A stretch of 64,000 nt of DNA, taken from NCBI GenBank assembly GCA_947650285.1, contig CANTFL010000449.1:1-64000 (forward strand), given 5' to 3'. Origin of the DNA: Hyaloperonospora brassicae. Its lineage: Eukaryota > Oomycota > Peronosporomycetes > Peronosporales > Peronosporaceae. This document shows positions 35,190 to 44,261 of this stretch, one piece after another. The notes under the pieces were generated by a model. The model saw nothing but the letters and a program-made list of their open reading frames with translations. It was not told where the DNA came from and ran no database searches. A program made the translations under genes and the position numbers. The stretch's first letter is position 1; each line of letters starts with the position of its first letter.

Positions 35190-36105
35190 AGGTGACGCAT
35201 CATCATATATGGATGGGTATAGTGTAGGGATGTCTCGACCGTGGTATCCACTATTTTAGACGGCTTTAAAGAAGTGGTGAACTCGTCGCGAGAAGCAGGA
35301 AGGTGCTGGATAAGTATATCAAGATTGACAGGACAAATTTCGACGAGCCAAGACTCGACGAGAAGAGCTGTAGGTCGTCGAAGTCGACGAATCAATACTT
35401 GACAAGACAAGGCTTGACGAGGAAAGACACGACGAAAGAGCAAGATGGTGACTAGTTTATCCCATTATGTATTGGTTTAGGACGACGAGGGCAATGAAGG
35501 ATAACTACTCAAGCGTCCTTTTTCAATAAGGGAGAAATATCGAAGATAATCAATACAGGGATAGAATTTTTTAAGTCAAGGACACATGAACAGTTTTGAG
35601 GTAAGTACCTGCGTGGGTTGGATTATGCCTGCTGTAGGCCTTGAGGGGCATCGCTTGTAGAGGTATCGATTGAAAGCGCCAAAAGTTAAGTTGACCCGGG
35701 GTGTGCATCACTCACTTCCGGCGGAAGATTAGTATCGTCGCGCGGCGAGCCGGTGAACCAGTAGACGACAATGTCCAAAGACTCGTCGAGCGACGATCGT
35801 GTGGGTCTTTAACCAAGGTCACCGTAAGTCTTCTAGTCGGGCGTATACTGCGCCCGCTGACATGTAAAAACGTGGATAAGCCGACGTCTACCTATTGGTA
35901 CGAGGTCACAGAATTGGAGGAACGCAAGCTGCTAAGCTCAGGCATTATTCTGAACTAAGGTGTGAGTGGTTGAAGGTACTCAGCTAGGCACGAGCCACAG
36001 CAAAACAAGAAGGGACGGACCGCGAGGGAAGTTTACCCGACGAACAAGTCTAAATGCGCCGACTAGCTCGTCGATTGTCAATTTGTTACAAGACACTGTA
36101 TTAAC
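35190..36105 (+). repeat. Family-B LTR-like insertion B3 inside F1
   Basis: Relative to F2, F1 carries about 0.75 kb of extra sequence here. The part from 35640 to 36105 aligns with B1 (reverse complement of 5521-6070) and with B2: shared tracts include CTTCTAGTCGGGCG, GACATGTAAAAACG and the GGTACGAGGTCACAG region. The left part (35330-35450) is rich in TCGACGAG-type words. Divergence from B1/B2 is high, so this is an old insertion. Confidence 0.55.
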
Positions 36106-36137
36106 ACAGATCTGACTGACTAATGTACCACTTGGGT

Positions 36138-36654
36138 CTAGCTCAGGACAAATTTAATTGACATTTTTGGTGTCAAGAAACTCTGACACATTAATATCCA
36201 GCACAATGTGCAATCCAGGTAGTGATTTGCGTTAAAAACTATTTCGGATTCTAGCATAGGTGGGTTCATGGCTTTCCAAATCGAGATAGGAACCGTGCGC
36301 GTTGCGCCTAAGTTCTTAAACTTCCAATCAATACATAGCGTGTGGAGCTTCTGCCATGTCATTCTTAACTTGAGATTCATATTTCATGTCGAAGAGAAGC
36401 AATTATCGACGTTTTATGCAATTTAAGCCCAACAACTTCAGCTCTATATTTAAGACAATTTTAAACGACGTGAAACACGTTCCTGTTGTCAGACGAAAGG
36501 TGATAGTCTCACTATCGTGCGCTCTCAGCGCTTCAGCATACGGCTGACTCACTTTCAGGAAACGGCGACGGGCATATAAGTTTGAGGCTCCGGAATTGAT
36601 GCGAATCGTCCAAGTTTTAGCAAACCCGTTTTCATTTGCTTCGACTATCAGCAA
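36138..36654 (-). pseudogene. Aspartic protease relic of F1
   Basis: At 36403-36654 the - strand gives AKTWTIRINSGASNLYARRR followed by RAHDSETITFRLTTGTCF. INSGAS is the retropepsin active site with its Asp changed to Asn; F2 keeps IDSGAS. At 36138-36380, THNPPMLESEIVFNANHYLD-like sequence and IDWKFKNLGATRTVPISIW correspond to ESWIDWRSKTLGATRNVPSE in F2. Inactive by the active-site change alone. Confidence 0.8.
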
Positions 36655-36829
36655 TCCCGACTTGAAAACAATTGATGTCTTCTAGAGCACAAAACCTAAG
36701 GGGATAATCTGTTTACACCACTGAGTTTTTACAGAACTCTGTTCATCCCCAGTTGGGCATCCCGCATCTACTGGGAGTTGGCGTTTTCCGTGCCTTACTA
36801 GATTCTTGGTTGAAAAGAGGGATCTGACT

Positions 36830-36930
36830 CATGTGAGTCTGACGCTGCTTGCGCAGTGGGTATTCGGGACGCATATGCGTAGTGCCTCCGCACGTATAGC
36901 AGCGACGGATGGCGTGTTGCTGTTCAGTGA
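36830..36930 (-). pseudogene. Gag zinc knuckle relic of F1
   Basis: The reverse complement of 36841-36920 aligns base for base with the F2 knuckle at 61918-61959 (CYICGSTKHLRPTC). The F1 copy preserves the Cys-His spacing approximately, with substitutions. Immediately to the right the element is interrupted by the family-C LTR at 36942. Confidence 0.6.
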
Positions 36931-36941
36931 CCTAATCTAAG

Positions 36942-37893
36942 TGTGGTAAAGCGCTAACGAGATTTTAACCCAGGTAAGATGTGGGAGCTCTCAGATCTCA
37001 ATCGTCCGTTTATTCCGAAAGGAGCTCTATTTTGCAAAAAACTTTTAGAAATGGTTGGCTCACGGTCTCGCTCTAAGCTCTCGATCTCGATCTGAATTCT
37101 CGATCTCAATCTGACATCTCGATCTCAATCTGAGATCTCGATATCGATCTCTCGATCTCGGTCTAATCTCTTGACCTCTAGATCTATGGTATACGAGTCG
37201 GGTGTGGTTCATGCTAAAGTTTCAGATAGAGCGCATTTGGTGAAAGCCACATAGGTGCAAGGGGACGATCTTTGGGAGAGGGAGACACGCGGTTTCGAAA
37301 TTCAGGATACAGATAGGCCTAGCGATGTATTAGTTGTTTTGGGTCTGTTTCGTTCACAATAAACAGAGTTCAATTTGCTCATAAGTACACGTGTCGACTT
37401 CTCTCCTTCGGGTTGGATTATTGGCCTCCCGACGTCAAGAAAGCCGCATACTTAAATCAAGTGATATCCCTGGATTGTTTGGTCAGGGATTGAGGAACCT
37501 CAACAAAAACTTCAACTGCGATCGAACGCAGCAGAAAGGTATAGGCGAAGGGTACAAGATCGCGAGACGGCCCAAGTGGTCTGAAGGCTCGTGGATCAAG
37601 CGTCTACTTTGTGCATGGCGATGTCATAGAGATCAAGGCGGCTCACATCGAGCGTCTTACAAGTACATCCATTATGGTGTAGAGGTTTCCACGCGACTTC
37701 ACCAATCCCCACCACGGTCAAACTCGGCATTGACTCGAGTCCACCTGAAAGGGTGCAACCCGCCCTACCGACGGGTACACAAGGTGAGCAAAGTATACAT
37801 CACGGAATCGGAAAACCCTCTCCGTTAGTCGCTTGTCGGACTCTAGTGGAGAGTTGGGATTGACTCCTCAATATATTGATCACCACTCCACCA
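36942..37893 (-). repeat. Family-C LTR C3 nested in F1
   Basis: The segment opens TGTGGTAAAGCG and ends ...GATCACCACTCCACC, as C1 does, and shares with C1 the tracts TACACGTGTCGACTTCTC, AATCAAGTGATATCCCTGGA and CGACGGGTACACAAGG. It splits F1 between zinc knuckle and capsid. It is about 190 bp longer than C1/C2, partly because of a tandem repeat at 37061-37185. No internal sequence accompanies it, so it behaves like a solo LTR. A clear target duplication was not found. Confidence 0.65.
37061..37185. repeat. Tandem repeat of CTCGATCTCAATCTGA-type units
   Basis: About seven imperfect units of 15-17 bp: CTCGATCTCGATCTGAATT, CTCGATCTCAATCTGACAT, CTCGATCTCAATCTGAGAT, then CTCGATATCGATCT and CTCGATCTCGGTCTAAT. 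It lies inside LTR C3 and is absent from C1 and C2. Confidence 0.8.
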
Positions 37894-37899
37894 TATTAT

Positions 37900-38760
37900 C
37901 TCCGTCCTCACCATCACTTTTAGCATTGCTTATGTCCATAGGTTCAGGTATAGATAGCAGAGGGTTTCTCATAGAGCTGGAGTTTGCTCGGGTATAGCTT
38001 GGGTCATATCCATTTCAACCAAGCTTAGCAATATTAAAGTTGTATTCCGCATTGTGTGCAATGTCAACAGCCCGTCCGAGGTGATGGGGTAAATACGAAA
38101 GACTTCAGTTCTGGCGGGTCCAGGACGAAGCCTTTCATGAACACCGTCACATGGACTACCTTCGGGAGATGAACGTTCTGCATAGCAGCAATGGGGATCC
38201 TAATTATTGAAGATAGTACGACATAACTCATCCTTGCCCTGAAGATAAGATAGAAAGCGTGATCTCCCGCGATCAGCCTGATTAGGCGGTACAAAGTGCG
38301 GATTAGCTGCAGTTTTTAAGCTTTTCATGTGCAGAAAGCTTCATCAATGGTATCACTGCACGTAAGTATCCACTCCATCGCTCTACCAGCGATCTTGTTG
38401 ATCGCCACCGCGACCTGCTGATACTCGGTCCGTATCATACCCGACCTATGGGCTATCTCGACCTCGTGGATCAAGAGGATAAGGTTCTCTCCTTTTTTTG
38501 TAGTAAGGTAAATGTCCAACTTGACTGGGAGAGGCTTAGCCTCATCGTCTGATATAGACGCAAAGCGTGTTGGTATAGCCGACGCCCGTTGGTCTCGGCT
38601 CTGCCCTACAAGGGTCACCTCGAACTGCATAAAGGTCTCAAAATTTGCTTGTAATATATCCGGGCCTTGTGACATAAGAAAGTACACATACCCCAGCCCA
38701 CATCCGCGTTTAGCCTATCAAGCGTGGCCTTCTGAGGTTCAGAGAGAGGAGTGGGTTGTT
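37900..38760 (-). pseudogene. Gag relic of F1
   Basis: The 120-codon stretch 38325-38687 includes GPDILQANFETFMQFEVTLV, PTRFASISDDEAKPLPVKLD and YQQVAVAINKIAGRAMEWIL, a retrotrans_gag capsid tract. F2 has the parallel ETFMQYE-like and PTRYVAMPPEEADPRPLRVD tracts at 62500-62860. Position 38757 shows the F2 start codon changed from ATG to ATA. The open stretch 38064-38294 continues the capsid in another frame (LPKVVHVTVFMKGFVLDPPE). Confidence 0.75.
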
Positions 38761-38823
38761 CTATCCTCACAGAGGATCAGTTATTACGGACTCAGGCGTA
38801 GATTGGCTACGAGTGCTACCATC

Positions 38824-39299
38824 TGTAGCGGAGCTAGTACAGCTCCTAGCCAGAGGAAGGATTTCGGCTCAACGAGCAAGCTAGTTCTTTACATGAACTC
38901 GACTCTACGAGTCAACGGGCTTAAATCTTCAGATCCTTGTTCAAGAAGCCAAACGATTCATCGAATCGACTGTACAATGTGCATAGTGGTCAATGCCTTT
39001 ACACGTCTTGACTCTGCTTACGACCTGAGACGCCTTGGGAAGGCACGTGTCTCTTGTAGATCAAAAGGAGAACTGAACATTATTTTGTTTGTATATAAAT
39101 GGACACCTTAGACTAAACGTACCTAATCGAGACACTAATGCTCTAATTGGTGCCTTTTTAAGATCTTGTATTTCGTCACTGGTACACGTCAGCCCCCAAC
39201 AACTGATAAGGTGCTGTACTATCAGTTTCAATGAAATATTATCCCAGTGTGAAACACACAGTTTATGTCGATTGCCAACCGACGCATAATACCGTTACA
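38824..39299 (-). repeat. Family-F LTR of F1 (element 5' LTR)
   Basis: The + strand runs from TGTAGCGGAGCTAGTACAGC to ATAATACCGTTACA. It aligns along its whole length with the two LTRs of F2 and with the truncated LTR at 42621-43074, but is strongly diverged from F2. It is followed by ACATG (39300-39304), which also sits directly before the truncated LTR at 42616-42620. Confidence 0.8.
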
Positions 39300-39604
39300 A
39301 CATGTGGGCGCAGAGAGGTCATGCAACGAAAACAAAAGACATCGTCGATCGTTCTACGGCGGAGATAATTACCCGCATATGTCGTGTGAATGAATGCAAA
39401 CAATTCAACGAGCAGTGTGGAAAGACGTTACACGAGCAGATGGCGACGGCCCATCGTACAACGTGACGATTCGCGTTTGCACATCGCAAAACACGATCAG
39501 GAACGCACGTCGATGCATGAGCTGAACACTGTCCCATTTTCGATTCAGCACCCAAGCGCCCTGTGCTCCATCCACCGCCCGCAGAACACGTGACCAAGTC
39601 GTGC
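39300..39604 (+). promoter_or_regulatory. Upstream region of effector E1
   Basis: This region starts right at the LTR end of F1 and is shared with the upstream region of E3 (49190-49473). From about 39436 it is also shared with E2 and E4. CCCATTTT at 39533-39540, about 65-72 bases before the start codon, resembles the CAWTTT end of the oomycete core promoter initiator; the match is partial. Segment 39389-39429 is inverted relative to E3. Confidence 0.5.
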
Positions 39605-40093
39605 ATGATGCGAATCGTTCGCTTTCTTCTTGCTCTGGGCGCGTTTTCGGTGAGCACTTTCGACGCCATATCGGCCGATAGCGGTGTGCAAGTCGTCCAG
39701 CGTCCCCAAAATGATGGCCAGACGATCCGTCGTCTCAAAAACGTCCATACGGACGACAAGGAGCTGGACCCGGGGGATGATGTGGTATTGGCGCGGGTCA
39801 AGGGGGAAGAGAGAGGACTATCTTCCGTGCGTAGCTGGTTCAAGCCATTTACGCGCGGGACATCCAAAGACGAAACGAGTACCATGGACGCGGTGAAGGG
39901 TGTGTTGAAACGTGAGGATTCGATAAAGCGGACCAAGGATCGATTGGAGATGAAGAAGGACCCGAAAAAAGTGCATAGGCCAAAAACGTTAAGTCGCGGA
40001 GGCTCAACGTACATGTCTTATCGGGGTGCAGCGGTGGGGTTGGCCTTCTGGGTTGTTGTCATAGGACTCATCATTTTTTTTCTGAAGAAGTAG
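39605..40093 (+). CDS. Secreted RXLR-like/EER effector E1 with C-terminal transmembrane segment
   Basis: This 162-residue protein starts at the first of two adjacent ATGs, chosen because it opens directly into a signal peptide (MMRIVRFLLALGAFSVSTFD, cleavage likely after Ala24). RRLK at 42-45 sits where oomycete effectors carry RXLR, and GEER at 67-70 is the companion dEER motif, with 22 residues between them. Family knowledge: such N-termini direct secreted proteins into host cells. The region after residue 108 is basic and Lys-rich and ends in a hydrophobic segment (about 141-160, LAFWVVVIGLIIFF) followed by two Lys, so the protein would be tail-anchored in a membrane. That C-terminal half has no similarity to E2-E4 although residues 1-108 do. 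No WY fold motif is visible. No host target can be inferred. Confidence 0.82.
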   Translation: MMRIVRFLLALGAFSVSTFDAISADSGVQVVQRPQNDGQTIRRLKNVHTDDKELDPGDDVVLARVKGEERGLSSVRSWFKPFTRGTSKDETSTMDAVKGVLKREDSIKRTKDRLEMKKDPKKVHRPKTLSRGGSTYMSYRGAAVGLAFWVVVIGLIIFFLKK

Positions 40094-40777
40094 GCGCCGG
40101 AATCTTGACCAACCACGATCTACAAAATGCCGCACTCGAATACCCAATACTCTGGCAGCTGGACCTTTCGTGCCAAGGCCTTCGAAGTTACGGCCACCAA
40201 GTCGCGTTCGTGCACAACGTATCCGGTAAACTCCATCGTCGTTTTGCCACGCGATTACTGTCTCCTGGTGTTTTGACGCGCATGGAAACAATAGACAAGC
40301 GGCATGTCGTAACACACAATAAAACGTCGCATGACCACTGGTCCTTTTCGTACTCTGTTCGTGTTCGCGACCGCGCAGACACGTAATCTCGAAACGCTCA
40401 TCTTTCTGATACGTTTGTTTGTACGTTGTAGGTGCACAGGGTCACTCACCGGTTCCTTTCGAGCTTGCACAGTTCCATGAGGCAAAGGCAAACTTGCATG
40501 CACAGGTACGTACACGAAGCGCCAGTCGAGCTGCCACACCATCACGAACTGTATTGCTCTAGTAAATTGCTCATCGATATCACCCATTGTGTTTCGATAT
40601 GCATCCATTCTATATATAGCTTTTGTATTCAGCAGTACTGAAAACGGACAGAACAAGAAGGCTGAAAGGAATATGAGGCTTGTCAATTCAAATCTGCTTC
40701 ATCGGAAGGCGGTCGAAAGTCTTACTTCCCAGACAAAGATGTCTGCAGGAACAAAAGTTTCGTCAGCAGCGGTGTAC
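40094..40777. other. Block Q, conserved downstream of every effector; no convincing gene
   Basis: Repeated at 44769-45437, 49981-50649 and 52344-53012. Open frames exist on both strands: a 93-codon one on + that begins at a TTG, and a longer - strand one (143 codons here, 180 in the other copies) that also begins at a TTG. Between this copy and the E2 copy, the + frame shows mostly amino-acid-changing differences near its start, so neither frame looks constrained. A TATA-like TATATATAGC lies at about 40612. It probably includes effector 3' sequence. Confidence 0.5.
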
Positions 40778-41800
40778 GGAACCAAATGACGCCTCCTGCT
40801 TTGTGACTCTGCAACACAAAAGACATACCAAACTGTAGTGAAACCTTGCTTTGAACGAGATACTCGAGTCCCTCGGAAGAAGTACACGAAAACGATAGAA
40901 GCGAACATTGGACACCTGCAGCTCAGAACATCCAACTCGACTCCAAAAGTGATGCAAGAGCTTCATACACTCGTTAAGAGCTCACTTCGCGTGGACAAAT
41001 CATTGCTCGAGCTGTTCCACCCTGTCGAGTAACTAACGCGATCACGGCTACACAAAAGTGCCGGTCATTGACAGTGGTGATGGTCACGTCAGCTTGCCGC
41101 TTTGTATCGCAACAACATCATGCTGCTCATCTTGCTACCGTTTGTGGGTACGCAAAAACATCGACTGCCACTAAAGCCAATCGCGTCATTGGGCGACAAA
41201 GTCGGACCACGCAGCTGGTGCACAGCGTGTTGTACCGACACACGATGTACTCGTATCATACCAATGTGCTTTACGAATGATATTGTTGTACCACCTTCTC
41301 TTTGTGGCGCAATATATCTTGCGTCAGTGTGCGAGCCGACGTGTACAACGGGTAAAGCGTCTCTCGATCGACTTTGTCCACCACTGAATACATGCTCTTC
41401 ACAGTGTCATGGCAGGATGTGTTGATCTCTGATACGCGTATCTCGTGGATCAAGTCGTTGCATTTGGACGTTTTTCCGATCAAACGAACCACTCACCTCT
41501 CCCAGTCCGGGAGATCTTGCATCTCGTTGCACGAAACGACTGGCCGTACCCCGTATCAAGCAACACATGCTGCTCTCCAGACACTGAACTTCAGCAACGG
41601 CGCAAAAGCAGCAATGTGGCCCAAAAACGAATCTACATGCGGAGCCCAGACGCATCTAGATTCGTTTTTGGCGGGGCGGACCCCAGACGAATGCATACAC
41701 TCTCCGTGCACGAGACCATAGCCGAATATATATACAGTGATGTACTCGGGCAAGTGTTGCGTCCCACAGGGATCCAGCGCACCTCAAGATTCAGTGTGTG
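40778..41800. repeat. Block A, copy 1
   Basis: About 1.0 kb, repeated at 43075-44088, 45438-46450, 50650-51663 and 53013-54025 with very high identity. It starts GGAACCAAATGACGCC. Both strands hold overlapping open stretches of 60-146 codons, none with a recognisable domain or a dominant ATG-initiated frame. I cannot say whether it derives from a gene. In two places (44088 and 51663) it is joined directly to effector upstream sequence. Confidence 0.75.
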
Positions 41801-42435
41801 CCGCGCAATCGAGAAACATGGGGCGGCACCAAGCCGGAGCTAAGCGCTTTCGTTCGCACAACCTCATTGAAGGTGGCCCGATCCGTATGCGATGCCGTGA
41901 AAGTGGCTGGCTCGGTGTGCAAAGATGAGAAAACGTTTGCAATGTGTATGCTACTCAGATACAAGAAACGCAATCGAGCTTGGCCATCCGATTCATTTGA
42001 CGACTACACAAGACCCGTGTGCCACGGAAGTCGCGATATCCTTCTTTGGCAACAAGGCCACGTCAGGTGGATGGTTGCAGCAGAGACGCTGTCGATTGGG
42101 CCACGGCACGTTGATGGTAAGGTTCGATGCGAGCCGTTCCGAGCCTACAGACTTCTTGACATCATGGAAGGGCATACTACCCGTAAAATATTCGTCCACA
42201 TGCTCCTTCTACGATCTGCTTTGCGAGCCTGCAACATTGTGTCGTACATAACAAGTTACTTCGGCACCCCAAGTCCCAACACCCAGTCAAACGCACGACG
42301 CCAACAAGAAAACGACTGCATACATCCATGAAGAACGCGTGTGCGCAAGCAAGAAAAGGGACGAGCGTATCATCGAGAGCCTACAGTGGGAGTTGCTTTT
42401 GCCTGGCATCCATACAGCACTCTTGGGGTAGTCAG
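41801..42435. repeat. Block C, copy 1, with empty Mutator-like target site
   Basis: Repeated at 46451-47067 and 54026-54642. A 177-codon + frame here (41798-42331, PRNRETWGGTKPELSAFVRT...) is cut to 136 codons in the other two copies by a stop after MEGHTTR, and a second + frame (41925-42251) is equally open. Neither is recognised. At 42408-42416, ATCCATACA followed by GCACTCTTGGGG is the unoccupied form of the site that is filled by the Mutator-like element at 47077. Confidence 0.6.
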
Positions 42436-42620
42436 TAATGGGTAGAACAGACGCCACACAGTTGAGATGCTCCACACGAGCATCGACTAGGCGTGTGAGA
42501 AATCTGTCTTCGTCGTAGACGCGATGACAACGATACGTCTTCGCAAAGGATCGGGGTTCTTGCTAGTGCACGAACCCGCCCGCATGCAAAAGGTCACATA
42601 AAGATACGCATACTTACATG
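42436..42620 (+). repeat. Effector-upstream segment U, copy 1 (detached)
   Basis: This matches 48975-49190, where it lies upstream of effector E3 and runs straight into the E3 promoter region. Here it is cut off by a family-F LTR after ACATG (42616-42620). The other half of the promoter region appears at 39300 after the F1 LTR, preceded by the same ACATG. Confidence 0.7.
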
Positions 42621-43074
42621 CGTAGCGAACCCGATACTGCTCCTTGCCAGAGGAAGGTTTCCGCTCAACGAGCAAGCTAGTTCTTTACATGAACTCGTCA
42701 CTACGAGTCACCGGGCTTGAATCTTCAGATCCTTGTTCAAGGGGTCAAACGATTCAGCGAATCGACTGTACAATGTGCATAGGAGTCTATGCCTTTACAA
42801 GGCTTGACTCTGCTTACGACCTGAGACGCCTTGGGAAGGCACGTGTCTTTTGTAGATCAAAAGGAGAACTGAACTTTATTTTGTTTTATATATATGGACA
42901 CCTTAGACTAAACGTACCTAATCGAGACACTAATGCTCTAATTGGTGCCTTTTTTTAAGATCTTGTATTTCGTCACTGGTAACGTCAGCCCCCAACAACT
43001 GATAAGGTGCTGTACTATCAGTTTTTTGTTTTTTTGAAGTCAATGAATTATCTATTATCCCAGTAGTGAAACCC
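42621..43074 (-). repeat. Truncated family-F LTR (F3)
   Basis: It aligns with 38824-39299 from CGTAGCG... through CAACGAGCAAGCTAGTTC, AAGGCACGTGTCTTTTGTAG and the CAACAACTGATAAGGTGC tract. It stops about 55 bases short of the expected end, at ...GTGAAACCC, where block A begins. It is closer to the F1 LTR than to the F2 LTRs. Confidence 0.8.
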
Positions 43075-44088
43075 GGAACCAAATGACGCCTCCTGCTTTG
43101 TGACTCTGCAACACAAAAGACATACCAAACTGTAGTGAAACCTTGCTTTGAACGAGATACTCGAGTCCCTCGGAAGAAGTACACGAAAACGATAGAAGCG
43201 AACATTGGACACCTGCAGCTCAGAACATCCAACTCGACTCCAAAAGTGATGCAAGAGCTTCATACACTCGTTAAGAGCTCACTTCGCGTGGACAAATCAT
43301 TGCTCGAGCTGTTCCACCCTGTCGAGTAACTAACGCGATCACGGCTACACAAAAGTGCCGGTCATTGACAGTGGTGATGGTCACGTCAGCTTGCCGCTTT
43401 GTATCGCAACAACATCATGCTGCTCATCTTGCTACCGTTTGTGGGTACGCAAAAACATCGACTGCCACCAAAGCCAATCGCGTCATTGGGCGACAAAGTC
43501 GGACCACGCAGCTGGTGCACAGCGTGTTGTACCGACACACGATGTACTCGTATCATACCAATGTGCTTTACGAATGATATTGTTGTACCACCTTCTCTTT
43601 GTGGCGCAATATATCTTGCGTCAGTGTGCGAGCCGACGTGTACAACGGGTAAAGCGTCTCTCGATCGACTTTGTCCACCACTGAATACATGCTCTTCACA
43701 GTGTCATGGCAGGATGTGTTGATCTCTGATACGCGTATCTCGTGGATCAAGTCGTTGCATTTGGACGTTTTTCCGATCAAACGAACCACTCACCTCTCCC
43801 AGTCCGGGAGATCTTGCATCTCGTTGCACGAAACGACTGGCCGTACCCCGTATCAAGCAACACATGCTGCTCTCCAGACACTGAACTTCAGCAACGGCGC
43901 AAAAGCAGCAATGTGGCCCAAAAACGAATCTACATGCGGAGCCCAGACGCATCTAGATTCGTTTTTGGCGGGGCGGACCCCAGACGAATGCATACACTCT
44001 CCGTGCACGAGACCATAGCCGAATATATATACAGTGATGTACTCGGGCAAGTGTTGCGTCCCACAGGGATCCAGCGCACCTCAAGATT
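43075..44088. repeat. Block A, copy 2, fused to effector E2 upstream
   Basis: Left edge of the 7575-bp-offset segmental duplication (43075 equals 50650). The right edge, ...CACCTCAAGATT, is joined to AAATGCAGATGGCGACGG, so only about 168 bases of the native effector upstream region remain before E2. Essentially identical to copy 4 (50650-51663). Confidence 0.85.
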
Positions 44089-44261
44089 AAATGCAGATGG
44101 CGACGGCCCATCGTACAACATGGCGATTCGCGTTTGCACATCGCAAAACACGATCAGAAACGCACGTCGCTGCATGAGCTGATCACTGTCCCATTTTCGA
44201 TTCAGCACCCAAGCGCCCTGTGCTCCATCCACCGCCCGCAGAACACGTGACCAAGTCGTGC

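Larger units (their letters stand above)
31067..39299 (-). mobile_element. Old family-F Ty3/Gypsy element F1, truncated and interrupted
   Basis: This is a heavily mutated copy of the intact-ended element at 55756-63443, in the same orientation. Homologous landmarks occur in order: antisense frame (31067-31860, + strand), integrase (32243-32728), RT (33516-34113), pre-RT tract (34670-34879), protease (36138-36654), zinc knuckle (about 36841-36920), gag (37900-38760) and the element-5' LTR (38824-39299). Insertions of about 0.75-0.95 kb relative to F2 lie at 35190-36105 (family B) and 36942-37893 (family C). The left end is truncated inside the antisense frame, so the other LTR is missing. Confidence 0.85.

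Noticed and set aside
36942..37893. 5-bp target duplication around LTR C3
   Set aside because: The bases on the two sides (CTAAG and ATATT) do not match; the right boundary is uncertain.
38512..39111. 199-codon + frame across the F1 gag/LTR boundary
   Set aside because: It runs antisense through gag and into the LTR. The real coding signal (gag homology with F2) is on the other strand.
39563..39604. Longer N-terminus for effector E1 (and the equivalents of E2-E4)
   Set aside because: The upstream extension starts at a non-ATG codon and would place 14 polar residues before the signal peptide. The ATG-ATG pair is the natural start.
39319..40014. 231-codon - strand frame over effector E1
   Set aside because: Complete antisense overlap with E1. 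It lacks an equivalent of the same length in the other effector copies and has no motif.
41798..42331. 177-codon + frame in block C as a gene
   Set aside because: No ATG at its head, two other frames equally open, and the corresponding frame is shortened by a stop in both other copies.
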